This document shows positions 45,937 through 55,910 of a stretch of DNA of 64,000 nt, piece after piece. How positions within the stretch are numbered: position 1 is the stretch's first letter; every line of letters begins with the position of its first letter. The stretch is from Dermatemys mawii (lineage: Eukaryota; Chordata; Testudines; Dermatemydidae), in contig ML677342.1 of the NCBI GenBank assembly GCA_007922305.1, positions 682,001 to 746,000 on the forward strand, in the 5' to 3' direction. Under the pieces are notes generated by a model. That model was given only the letters and a program-made list of their open reading frames with translations, did no database searches and had not been told where the DNA came from. Position numbers and translations under genes: made by a program.

Positions 45937-46381
45937 AGGCCTTGTCTACACTACCAGCTGGATCGACGGGTAGAGATCGATCTATTGGGGATCGATTTAT
46001 CGCGTCTCGTCAGGACGTGATAAATCAGTCCCCAAAGTCGACTCCGGAACTCCAGCTCGCCAAAAAGGCGCAAGCTGGAGTCGACAGGAGAGCCCGCCGC
46101 CGACTACTGCCGCCACGAGAACGGCAGGTAAGTCGAACTAAGATACGTCGACTTCAGCTATGTTATTCACGCAACTTCAGCTCCGTGATCTTAGGTTAGG
46201 GGTGGGCAAACTTTTTGGCCCGAAGGCCACATCGCCAGGAGTGCGGGGCCACTGGACCTGCGCCCCCAGATTGTGCTTGCGGGCTGGATAAAAATGGCTG
46301 GCGGACCACATGTGGCCCGCGGGCCATAGTTTGCCCACCCCCGCTTAGGTCAACCCTCCTCCCTAGTATAGACCAGACCTA
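45937..46381. mobile_element. DNA-transposon MITE (GTCTACAC ends), split by a hAT MITE
   Basis: Ends AGGCCTTGTCTACACTA and TAGTATAGACCAGACCT are inverted. Core shared with 27990-28266. It is interrupted by 46198-46343 and continues after it (GCTTAGGTCAACCC), so it is the older of the two. Confidence 0.88.
46198..46343. mobile_element. hAT-type MITE, 146 bp, nested
   Basis: Ends AGGGGTGGGCAAACTTTTTG and CATAGTTTGCCCACCCCCG. Target duplication CTTAGGTT (46190-46197) and CTTAGGTC (46344-46351) made within the older MITE. Confidence 0.92.
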
Positions 46382-46665
46382 AGCAAATGATTCTATTAGA
46401 GTAATGCTACTTTGAGATACTACAAAATATAACCATTTAGAAATTGTTACTAAGTAGCATTAATGTACATAAAGATAATAGTCTAAAGCAGAGGTTCCAG
46501 ACAATGCTGAGCACCTACATGACGCTTTCAGCTCTGCACCTTTGTGTGCCAGCCTGCCCACCTCAAAGAAGAGAGTTAAACCTGCCAGCAAGGTCTGCTG
46601 CTGCTGAAGCTGCTCTAAAAGAAACTGAGTGCTCTCTAACCAAACCCCTGGTTTGCTGAGCTTTG

Positions 46666-48125
46666 TGACTTTATCCTCATGCACAATTATTTCAAATTTG
46701 GTGACAATATATACCTCCAGACCAGTGGCACCGCTATGGGCACCCGCATGGCCCCACAATATGCCAACATATTTATGGCTGACCTGGAACAACGCTTCCT
46801 CAGGTCTTGCCCACTCACGCCCCTTCTCTATCTACGCTACATCGATGACATCTTCATCATTTGGACCCATGGGAAAGAAACTCTGGAAGAATTTTACCAC
46901 GATTTCAACGGCTTCCACCCTACCATCAACCTCAGCCTGGACCAGTCTACATGAAAGGTCCACTTCCTGGACACCACAGTACAAATAAGTACAAATAACG
47001 GTCACAAACACCACCCTATACCAAAAACCTACCGACTGCTTTGCCTACCTTCATGCCTCCAACTTCCATCCCGGACACACTACACGCTCCATTGTCTACA
47101 GCCAAGCACAGAGGTACAACCGCATTTGCTTCAACCCCTCAGACAGAGACCAACACCTACAAGATCTTCACCAAGCATTTTTAAAACTGCAATACCCACA
47201 TGAGGAAGTAAGGAAACAGATAAATAGAACCAGACGTGTACCCAGAAGCCTTCTGCTGCAAGACAAACCCAAGAAGGAAACCAACAGACCACCACTGGCC
47301 ATCACCTACACTCCTCAGTTAAAACCTCTCCAACACATCATCAGTGATCTACAATCCATCCTGGACAATGATCCCTCACTTTCACAGGCCTTGGGAGGCA
47401 GGCCAGTCCTCGCTCACAGATAACCTGCCAACCTCAAGCATATTCTCACCAGCAACAGCACACCACGCCACAATAACTCTAACTCAGGAACCCATCCATG
47501 CAACAAACCTCGATGCCAACTCTGCCCAGATATCTGCACCAGCAACACCGACACAGGACCCAACCAGGTCAGCCACACCATCACTGGTTCATTCACCTGC
47601 ACTTCTACCAATATAATATACGCCATTATGTGCCAACAGTGCCGCTCTGCTATGTACATCGGACAAACTGGACAATCCCTACGTAAAGGGATAAATGGAC
47701 ACAAATCAGATATCAAGAATGGCAATATACAAAAGCCTGTACGAGAACACTTCAACCTGCCTGGACATATAATAGCAGACCTCAAAACAGCCATCCTTCA
47801 GCAAAAAAAACTTCAAGACCAGACTTCAAAGAGAAACTGCTGAGCTCCAGTTCATCTGCAAATTTGACACCATCAGCTCTGGACTCAATATTGACTGTGA
47901 ATGGCTCGCCAATTACAAAAGCAGTTTCTCCTCTCTGGGTGTCCACACCTGCTGGAAGTGGGCTTCACTCCCCCAATTGAATTTACCTTGCTTTCTTGCC
48001 TGCTATTTACATCTGCCTCTGGAGATTTCCACAACATTCATCTGATGAAGAGGTCTTAGCCCGTGAAAACTCATGATCCCTAATATCTGTTAGTCTATAA
48101 GGTGCTACAAGACTGTCGCTTTTGC
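46666..48125 (+). mobile_element. Penelope-like retroelement with reverse transcriptase and GIY-YIG parts, decayed
   Basis: Frame 46679-46954 reads SGTAMGTRMAPQYANIFMAD and LLYLRYIDDIFIIWTHG, the core of a Penelope-type reverse transcriptase with the YIDD box intact. After stops and frameshifts, frame 47628-47843 reads MYIGQTGQSLRKGINGHKSD and KPVREHFNLPGH, a GIY-YIG endonuclease piece with a preceding CQQC pair. The 3' tail (TCTGTTAGTCTATAAGGTGC) ends near 48120. 5'-truncated and not functional. It lies antisense to SLF1 in its first intron, close to the promoter. Confidence 0.88.
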
Positions 48126-48379
48126 AAACCCCTGCGTGCAGACAGATGTACTCAGACCAGACACGGGAGGGATCCATAATAAGCAAAGCGAAATCAGCTG
48201 TCCTAGGCAAGGTAGACTGTAGCAGAAAAGGCCCCAGGTCATCTTAATCGGGGTAGAACAGAAGGGGAGGAGACAGGATGTTGAACGGAATTGGCGCCAA
48301 TAAATGCATTTTCAAACCTGAACCAGCAGCTGAACTTCCTGGGGCACGATAACCCAATTCTACCTGGATATTAATGCAC
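48126..48379. other. Proximal SLF1 intron 1, nothing recognised
   Basis: Short stretch between the Penelope-like tail and the CpG island; no repeat ends or exon seen. Confidence 0.45.
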
Positions 48380-48505
48380 CGTTTGCCTGGCATTGCTGGG
48401 CCTAGGGCGTGCATCATGGGGAGGTACCCAGCTCTCACCCGCCCACACCTACCATGGGGGCCGAGGCGCAGGGGCAGGGCACACTGGTCACCCCGGGGCG
48501 CTCAC

Positions 48506-48650
48506 CTTTCCCTGCTGGGGACCGTCGCGCTCACACAGCGGAGGGGGATCAAACACCCGCCCTGGTGCCCGCTGGCACTGGCAGCCCACGCGCTGCTCTG
48601 GGGAGGGGGTAGCGCCGCGGCGGCTGTAAAAGGCCCGAGCCCCCCTCCGC
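48506..48650 (-). other. SLF1: Probable SLF1 non-coding first exon (5' limit approximate)
   Basis: A consensus minus-strand donor (AAAG followed by GTGAGC) ends an exon at 48506 inside the CpG island, upstream of the SLF1 start-codon exon, which has its own acceptor. The transcription start cannot be read from sequence; 48650 is a placeholder. No ATG-initiated frame joins to SLF1. Confidence 0.6.
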
Positions 48651-48749
48651 CGGAGCCGCTGTAAGAGGCGACCGGCGCTCCGCGCTACCAGCCCCTGCCG
48701 GCTCCTTCCCGCCGGTAGAGGCCCGGCCCCGCCCCGCCCCCGGATGTGG

Positions 48750-48823
48750 GGCCCACCCGTTCCGGGACGTTGTCAGTGACGCTCTCTGGGGCTGGGAACG
48801 CGGAGCCGAGCGGGGCCCGGCCG
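48750..48823 (+). other. Probable first exon of the head-to-head neighbour, likely KIAA0825 (5' limit approximate)
   Basis: The plus strand shows a strong donor (CCGGCCG followed by GTAAGTGAG) at the right side of the CpG island. In human 5q15 KIAA0825 lies head to head with SLF1, so this is probably its non-coding exon 1. The name rests on synteny only, because no coding part of that gene is in the window. The start position is a guess. Confidence 0.5.
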
Positions 48824-49260
48824 GTAAGTGAGTCCGGCGCTGCTGAATCGCCTGAGGAGCTGGGCCCCTCTCGAACCGCCCCGGCTGGCGCCCCCCTAGC
48901 CCCGCTCCTGCCCCCGGGCTCGGCTCCCCTCCAGCCCCCCAGAACAGGACGCTCCTCGTGTCTGACCGTTAGTCCCCCCGCCCCCCTTGTGCCCGTGAAT
49001 AACTAACTTGGCTGCCAGGGCCGGGTCACACGCCATGCGCCGCCGTCCGTCGCGGGGGGAGCAGCTGCTCCTAGGGCGACCCAGGCTGACCCCCCACACC
49101 CGAATTTATTTCTTCTGCCAAGTGAGGGTGGTGGTGCTTTAAATCAAAGACGGCCCGTTTGGTTAGGAGAATGGCCTGGAACTAGTCGAGACACTGGGAT
49201 GGGGAAGGTCTGTTTCTGGTCCTGGGCTAACTTCTTTTGTGACCTTACACAAATCATTAA

Positions 49261-49636
49261 AAACAATGAAGAGTCTAGTGGCACCTTAAAGACTAGCAGG
49301 TTTATTTGGGCATAAGCCTTCGTGGCTAAAAAAAAAAAGCCACTTCTTCAGGTGCATGGAGTGAAAATTACAGATACAGGAATAAATATATATTGGCACA
49401 TGAAGGGAGTTATCTTACAAGTGGAGAACAGGTGTTGACAAGACCAAATTCAGTCAGGGTGGATGACTGAATTGATGAGATGTCAGTACCAAGAGAGAGA
49501 AAATTGCTTTTGTGTGAGCCAGCCGTACTCAGTCCCTATTCAAGCCCAAACTGATGGTGTTAAGTTTGTACATGAATTGTAGCTCTGCAGTTTGTCTTTG
49601 AAGTCTGTTTTTGAAGGTTTTTTGTTGAAGAATGGT
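49261..49636 (-). mobile_element. Penelope-like 3' fragment, reverse
   Basis: Reads in reverse the same end as the 46666 copy: the tail motif at 49270-49310, then on the minus strand AACAGACTTCAAAGACAAAC and AACTTAACACCATCAG, matching CCAGACTTCAAAGAGAAACT and TTTGACACCATCAG of that copy (47819-47877). Confidence 0.85.
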
Positions 49637-49974
49637 TAACATGTACCTTCTTTGCCTCAGTTTTCCCCACTAGGCGAATAAGTCTTATCACCTACTTCAA
49701 AAGAGACATTGTGAAGTTTGATTAATGACTAGTTTGAAAATGCAAGTCTTCTACAAATGCTAGGTATCTCTGGTTAGTATAATCTAGGTCAATTGGTTTT
49801 AGTCTGTTACTAGATGGAAATGGTAGAATTATGGAGAAAAAGCAGAAATATTTCTGTGTTGTATTTGCAGGGGGAAAACAGATGATGTAGTCATGATAAT
49901 AACTCTTTCCATTCCACTGGTGTTCTCAGGAGAATATGAAATAGTAACTATTAAAATTAAACACTCTCTTTTTT

Positions 49975-51095
49975 TGAAATCAGTAGGTCCAGGTAACTTG
50001 CACCCAGGAGTTTTAGAAGTGCTGCTTCATTGGACCATTAATGCTGATTTTCAATGAGTCTTGAAATATGGAGGAAGTTCCAGAACACTGAAGAAAATTA
50101 ATATTATGCCAATATTTTAAAAGGGTAAGCAGGATGACCTTGGTAACTATAAACCTATTAGTTTTCCATCAGTCCTAGGCAGGAAACTGGAGTGGTTGAT
50201 ATGGGACTGCATAAATAAAGAATTAAAGGAGGATAACATAATTAATGCCAATCAACATGAGTTTATGGAAAATAGATTTTCTCTAATTTTATGTAATTTT
50301 TTTAATGAGATTTTGAGTTTGATGGATGAAAGAAAATAGTGTTGATATAATGTGCTTATATTTCTGTATGGCATTCAAGTTGCTACCATACAACATTTTC
50401 TAAACCTGAAACAATATAAAATGAAAATAGCACACATTAAATGGATTAAAAGATGATTAATTGATAATTCTCAAACTAGAATTCTAAGTAAGGAATAATC
50501 ATTAAACAGCTATGTTCCTAGTGGGGTCCTGCACGGATCAGTTCTTGTACCTATGCTATTTGACCTTTTTATCAATGACCTGGAAGAAGACAAAATCATC
50601 AGTGATTAAAGTTTGTAGATGACAGAAACATTGGGGGACTGATGAAAATGAAGAGGACAGGTCATTGATACAGAGCAATCTGAATTCCTTGCTAATCTGG
50701 GCACAAGCCAATAATATTGTTTTCATATGGCTAGATGTAAATATATGCAAATAGGAACAAAGAATGTAGGCCATACTTGGGGACCTCTTTCCCGGCAAAC
50801 AGTGACTATGAAAAAGATTTGGGGTTATGGGGGATAATAAGCTGAATGTGAGCTGCCGGTGTGATGCTGTGGCCAAAAGGGCTAATGCAGTCCTTGGGTG
50901 CATAAATTGGGGAATCTTAAGCAGGAACAGAGGGGTTATTTTACCTCTGTATTTGGCACTGATGTGAAAGCTCCCGGAATATTGCATCCAGTCCTGGTGT
51001 CCACAATTCAGGAAGGCTGTTGATAAATTTGAGAAGGTTGAGAGAAGAACCACAAGAATGATTAAAAGATTAGGAAATGTGCCTTATAGTTAGGC
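49975..51095 (+). mobile_element. L3-type CR1 LINE, central part
   Basis: Runs GGTAACTTGCACCCAGGAGT, ATTAATGCCAATCAACATGA, GTTTATGGAAAATAGATTTT, TTTTTATCAATGACCTGGAAGAAG and on to AGAACCACAAGAATGATTAA, the order of an L3-type reverse transcriptase. The FINDLEED-type block is visible near 50565-50590. Stops in all frames. The 165-residue minus frame over it is a shadow. Confidence 0.8.
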
Positions 51096-51566
51096 ATAGA
51101 AGGATTAGCTTGGTGTCAGTTTCACCATACATACACACACTCAAATAGCCTTTCCATATAAAATAATTGAAATCTACCAATAGGTAAAGTAAGAAAAATA
51201 CTGCTTGTGGACTTATTAGAGTTTGATTCAGGGATATTTACTTTGTATATCAAAATATACAAGTGATTTTGACAATTTGTGTTTTTTAATGATTATAAAG
51301 CTTTAACTTTTTAAATCTCAGCATTGCTGTCATTTAAATAATTATATGATACCCATTGTTGTCTCTCCCTCATAATTTCCCAAAACTATCAAAGATTATA
51401 GATAAAATGGATGAAAAATACTTAACATATACAATTTTGGAACTTTAAATAGATAAAAATGAAAAAAAATCTTAAATACATTATCTGTCAAAATTATAAA
51501 AAAAAATAATTTTGAATTCTGCAGGCCTACTTATAGAAATAAGTTAAATAGATTGAGCTGCTTGTG
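51096..51566. other. Plus-strand gene intron, nothing recognised
   Basis: AT-rich, no exon. Confidence 0.55.
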
Positions 51567-52043
51567 CAGGGGTGGGCAAACTATGGCCTGCAGGCCACAT
51601 CTGCCCCATGGGCCCATCCTGCCCAGCTAGGGAGGTTACCCCCAGCCCCTCCCCTGTTATCCCCTCAGCCCTGCAGCCTCAACTTCCCTGTGCCGCCAGC
51701 ACTCTGGGCAGCGTAAGGTTGGATAGGGGGTGGAGTGAGGTCCCAGCAGGGAGTGGTCAGGGGATGGGGAACAGGGAGGGTGGGTTGAATAGGTATGGAA
51801 GTCCCGGGAGACCTCTCAGGGGTGTGGATAGGGGACAGGGAATTTGGGGGGTGGATAAGGGGTGGGGTCCCAGGAGGGGGCGGTCAGATGGTTGGAGATT
51901 CTGAGGGGGGCAGTCAGGTAGTGGGAAGTGGGAGGGGATAGATGGGGGGCAGGGGCCAGGCTGTTTGGGGAGGCACAGCCTTCCCTAACTGCCCTCCATA
52001 CAATTCTGTAACCCCGATGTGGCCAAAATGTTTGCCCACCCCG
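51567..52043. mobile_element. hAT-type element, about 477 bp, G-rich interior
   Basis: Starts CAGGGGTGGGCAAACTATGG and ends AATGTTTGCCCACCCCGG. Inner part AGGCTGTTTGGGGAGGCACA (51958-51977) is also found at 31331-31350. Target duplication not clear. Confidence 0.82.
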
Positions 52044-52759
52044 GTTTATCAGAAACAGTTGAACCATTTTAAGTGACATTCTCCCGCAACCCCCAAATAA
52101 TTAGACTGAGGCAAACATGTGGCATTTACATTTCAGTCAAGCAGTTAAAACTTCAGCAGTCCTAAGCAACTAAAACCAGGGTTTTATAATGTGAAGTGTG
52201 CAGCCACCTTAACTAGAGGTACTAGCAGCTTTGCCTATAATGAATAAGTGGTTTGTAATAGTGGTACAGTACATGCATAAAACATTCTCTTTTGTAAAAT
52301 ATCTCACAGAAAAGTGTAATTACTGAAAAAAAATCTAATGGAGAATATTTTATTCATACGATGGGGAGAGATTTTATCGTACATATACTTATATTAAAAA
52401 ACCTTATCTGTTTCACAAGAGATACTGGTGATTATCCTCTCTACCAATGTTTTTGGAGATGAGCAATTTTTTTTTAACAGATATAATTCAACTAAATACA
52501 TGTTGGACTGCCTTGGACAAATTTCAGTCACAGACCAATGACAAACATTTCCGGTTAAAAACTGTATAAAAGGAAATTAGTCAGAAGCTTCATAGTTTTT
52601 ACATTTTGATTTATATAACGTATGAAATGTCACATAGAAAGACCACCTGCATGTACAGGAAAAACATAAGTTTGTGTCTCATTTTAAAGCCATTTGTAAG
52701 GTTTCCTTAACTATGGAGCCATGACTAGTGCTTCCACAACATACACAGTGACTATAACA
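52044..52759. other. Plus-strand gene intron, nothing recognised
   Basis: AT-rich, no exon or repeat ends. Confidence 0.5.
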
Positions 52760-53601
52760 CAGGGGTGGACAAACTATGGCCTACGGCGCACACGCCCTTC
52801 CTGACTGGCCCCTGAGCTCCTGGCTGGGGAGGCTGCTCTAGCCAGCAAGGCTGCTCCAGCTTCCCCCGCCCCCTGCAGCCTTAGCAAGCCGCGCCACCAG
52901 TGCTCTAGCCCGCCGCTACTGCTGGGCAGTGCTGCAGCAGCAGGACTGGCTCTGGTGGAGCCTGAGCTCCTAGTTCAAGAGGGCGTGAAACCGTTAAGAG
53001 GTTCCCGTGGACGGTGTGAGGCCGGTGGCGGCCCCCGGCGCACCGGGACCGGGTTCTTCTTGGAGTCGGGTTGCTTGGGAATGCAGCCCAAAGCAGGTGG
53101 TAAACTCCATCTAAGGCTAAATGCTGCTCTGAGCAGCTTTGTAAGGGGGCGGGGCTATGAGCTCCTGCAGGGCAGCGCGTCTCACTCCAGTGAGCCTGAG
53201 CAGCATGGTAAGGGGGTTGGGGCTGGGCCAGGGCCTTAGATAAGGGAAGGAAGTCCTGGGGGTCTGTCAGGGATGGAGTGTGTGGATAGGGGTAGGGGCA
53301 GACAGGGAGCAGGGAGGCTTGGGTAAGGGGTGCATTTCTGGGGGCGGGTAGTTAGGATGAGGAGTCTTAGTGGACAAGGAGCAGGGGGACTTATATGGGA
53401 AGTGTGGTCCCAGGGGGTGGTTGGGGCGGGGTGGTCTCGGGGTGGGGGGGCAGTCATGGAGCAGGGGAGATTGAATAAGCTGAGGGGAGTGGGCAGTGGG
53501 AGAGGGTCAGATAGGGGGCGGGGCTAGGCTTCTCTATCCAACCCTCCATACAATTTTTAATCTTGATGTGGCCCTTGGGCCAAAAAGATTTCTGACGCCT
53601 A
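52760..53601. mobile_element. hAT-type element, 842 bp, G-rich interior
   Basis: Starts CAGGGGTGGACAAACTATGG; the right end is worn (AAAAAGATTTCTGACGCCTA). Flanks CTATAACA (52752-52759) and ATATAACA (53602-53609), 7 of 8 equal. The longest copy of this group here, but no transposase frame. Confidence 0.82.
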
Positions 53602-54169
53602 ATATAACATGTGGCATCCTTTACTGTGGTGGCATGTTAACTTATAGGGACAAAAGAGAAAATAGCAATGTTGAAGCTAAAAAGTTACTTGCACAGAAGC
53701 CAGTACACCTAACAAATAATTCCTTTTCCACAAAATGTAGGTATTTGTACTGCTTTATGTAGCAGTATGTTTCATGCCTTGATGCACATATGCAATGTGG
53801 TAGAATAGTTCTCACAACAATTAATACTATTTTTGGAAACTTGTTGATTATAATTCTTAATTATAACTTTCTATTAACATCATGAAGCGTCTTTCTCCAT
53901 AGTATTTCAAAGATGTTTTCTTTGCTTTCATCTCACACAACTAAAATTTTTGTCTACATCCTAATCACCTTTCACTGTGACTTCTGGAATCTCATCCTCA
54001 CTGGTCTCTGCACCCACCCGGTCTCCTGTGTGTTCTTATAAAAAAACCCTTCTACAATCATCCTCTTACATTAATCTGACATTATTAGGTTGTCTGTCTC
54101 CACAACAAACCCTCTATAGACAACGTGTGTTGTCATTTGTTGCTACTGAATCAATGCTCTTAGGTGCAT
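53602..54169. other. Plus-strand gene intron, nothing recognised
   Basis: No exon or repeat ends. Confidence 0.5.
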
Positions 54170-55225
54170 AGATTCTAAAACCAGAAGAGACCACTGTGAT
54201 AATCTAGTCTGACACCCCCACACCTCCCGGCCATTCTCCTATAACACAAGCCATAGAACTTGCTCAAAATAATTCCTACAGCATATCTTTTGGGAAAGCA
54301 TCCAACTTTGATTAATAAATTGTCAGTGGTGAAGAATCTGCTACAATTAGGGCCCTACCAAATTCCATTTTGGTCAATTTCATGGTCATAGGATTTTAAA
54401 AATCCATAAATTTAATTATTTCAGCTATTTAAATCAGAAATTTCATGATCCAAGAAGCAGTTGTGTGTGTAATGGGTCACAAGGTTATGGGGTGGTGGTG
54501 GTACTGCTACCCTTACTTTTGTGCTGCTGCTGGTGACAGCACTGCCTCCAGAGCTGGACAATTGGAGAGTGGCAGTTGCTGGCTGGGCCCCCAGCTCTGA
54601 AGTGCAGCAGAGCAGAAGTAAGATGGCATAGTAAGCAGATCTGGGCCCTCTGTCAGCAGTTGTCACTGTCTGGCTACCCAACTTTGAAGGCAGCAGCGCA
54701 GAAGTAAGGGTAGCATGGCACAGAATTGCCATCCTATGTCTGCGCTGATGGGGTGATCCCTTCAAAGCTGGGCATCTGGAGAGGAGTGGTTGTTGGCTGG
54801 ATGCCTAGCTCTGAAGGCAGCACAGAAGTGAGGGTGGCAATACTGTGACCACTCTAAAATAACCTTGCCACATCTCTGCAACTCCCTTTTGGGTCAGGAC
54901 CCCCAAATTGAGAAATGCTGGTCTTCCCCACGAAATCTAGTCTTTTGTGTGCCTTTACCCTATACTGTACAGATTTCATGGGGTGGGAGATGAGAGTTCA
55001 CAGTCCATGATGTGTTGTTCAGGGTTGTGAATTTGTAGGGCCCTAGCCATGATCCTTGGCAAGGCAGTTCAATGGTTAATTACTCTTGTTGTTAAAAATT
55101 TATACATTATCTCCAGTCTGAATTTGTTTAGTTTCAATGTCCAGCCATTGGATCATTTTATACATTTCTCTGCTATCATTAAATAACTGTTTCCCATGTT
55201 GGTACAACCTTGAGTTGAATTCCTT
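54170..55225 (-). mobile_element. CR1-type LINE 3' piece, reverse, split by a DNA transposon
   Basis: Left part 54170-54347 (GATTCTAAAACCAGAAGAGACC, CTATAACACAAGCCATAGAA) and right part 55046-55225 (AGTTCAATGGTTAATTACTC, CAGTCTGAATTTGTTTAG) are neighbours in a common sauropsid CR1-type 3' end. The break between them is exactly the insertion at 54348-55045. Confidence 0.75.
54348..55045. mobile_element. Non-autonomous DNA transposon, 698 bp (copy A), nested in CR1
   Basis: Ends TAGGGCCCTACCAAATT and GAATTTGTAGGGCCCTA. Flanks GCTACAAT and GCCATGAT agree at 5 of 8. Same family as 40153-40884. Inner part has GGCAGCAGCGCAGAAGTAAGG, as in copy B (GGCAGCAGCGCAGAAGTAAGG at 40559-40579). Confidence 0.87.
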
Positions 55226-55260
55226 AAGTCTATAATAAAAAGTGGTTTACCTACAAATGT

Positions 55261-55910
55261 AGACAGGACAAAAAGGTTCAGTACCTTGCCCAACCATGTT
55301 TTTTGAAGTGGTGCTGAGCACAGTTTGGTTCTGCATATCCTTTAGGATTAATCATTTTCAGACTTAGTTCAGGTGCACCTGTTACTAACACCCATTGTCA
55401 GCTACAGATAATTTTTTAAAATTTATTTTTTAGCATAGACAAAGATTTTGAATCGCTCCACTAGGTCCCTTTTTACCACTGTATCAAGTTCAAGCTTTTT
55501 GTCCTTGCCTTAAGAACTGTGCATTACCCTGACCCTCCCTGTCTGTCTGACTCAACTTTCCTATCATGTTCCCTTTCTCTCCCTCTGACCTAAACCAGTA
55601 ATACCAGCCTTGAATGCTTAATTGGTCTGCTTCCCTCACAACCTTCTAATATTGCCTCCCCTGTATAGAATGCCCTTCATGAGCTGATCAGCAATCTCTC
55701 TCCTTGTGCAAATCACTCTTTCCATCCTTTCCTGATTTAGTCACATGGCATTTTTTACCTAATATATCAATTCATGTTTCAATTTATTTATTTAAATTCT
55801 TTATTTCTGTTATGCCCTAGCCTTCTCCAAGCACTTGCAAGTGTTTTGGTGCATGTGCATACTGAAAGTTCTATAATTGTGACCACATATTAAAACAAAT
55901 ATATATTTTT
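55261..55910. other. Probable old LINE-derived DNA, unassigned
   Basis: Pyrimidine-rich stretch (CCTTGCCTTAAGAACTGTG, CCCTTCATGAGCTGATCAG) with the flavour of the L2-type 3' part at 44337-44560, but too worn to name. Confidence 0.3.

Larger units (their letters stand above)
48380..49080. promoter_or_regulatory. CpG island, probable bidirectional promoter of SLF1 and the plus-strand neighbour
   Basis: GC-rich stretch with many CpG in an AT-rich surround. It holds GC boxes (CCCCGCCCCGCCCCCGG near 48726-48742), an E2F-like TTCCCGCC (48706-48713), an ETS-like CCGGATGT (48741-48748) and a CRE-like GTGACGCTC (48776-48784). No TATA box. Divergent splice donors, minus at 48505-48504 and plus at 48824-48825, are about 320 bp apart, as expected of a shared housekeeping-type promoter. 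Confidence 0.75.

Noticed and set aside
47414..47794. 126-residue minus-strand frame
   Set aside because: It lies opposite the Penelope-like element and shows no domain of its own.
50556..51053. 165-residue minus-strand frame
   Set aside because: It is the antisense of an L3-type CR1 reverse transcriptase piece.
54421..54765. 114-residue minus-strand frame
   Set aside because: Contained in the repeated interior of a DNA transposon shared with 40153-40884.
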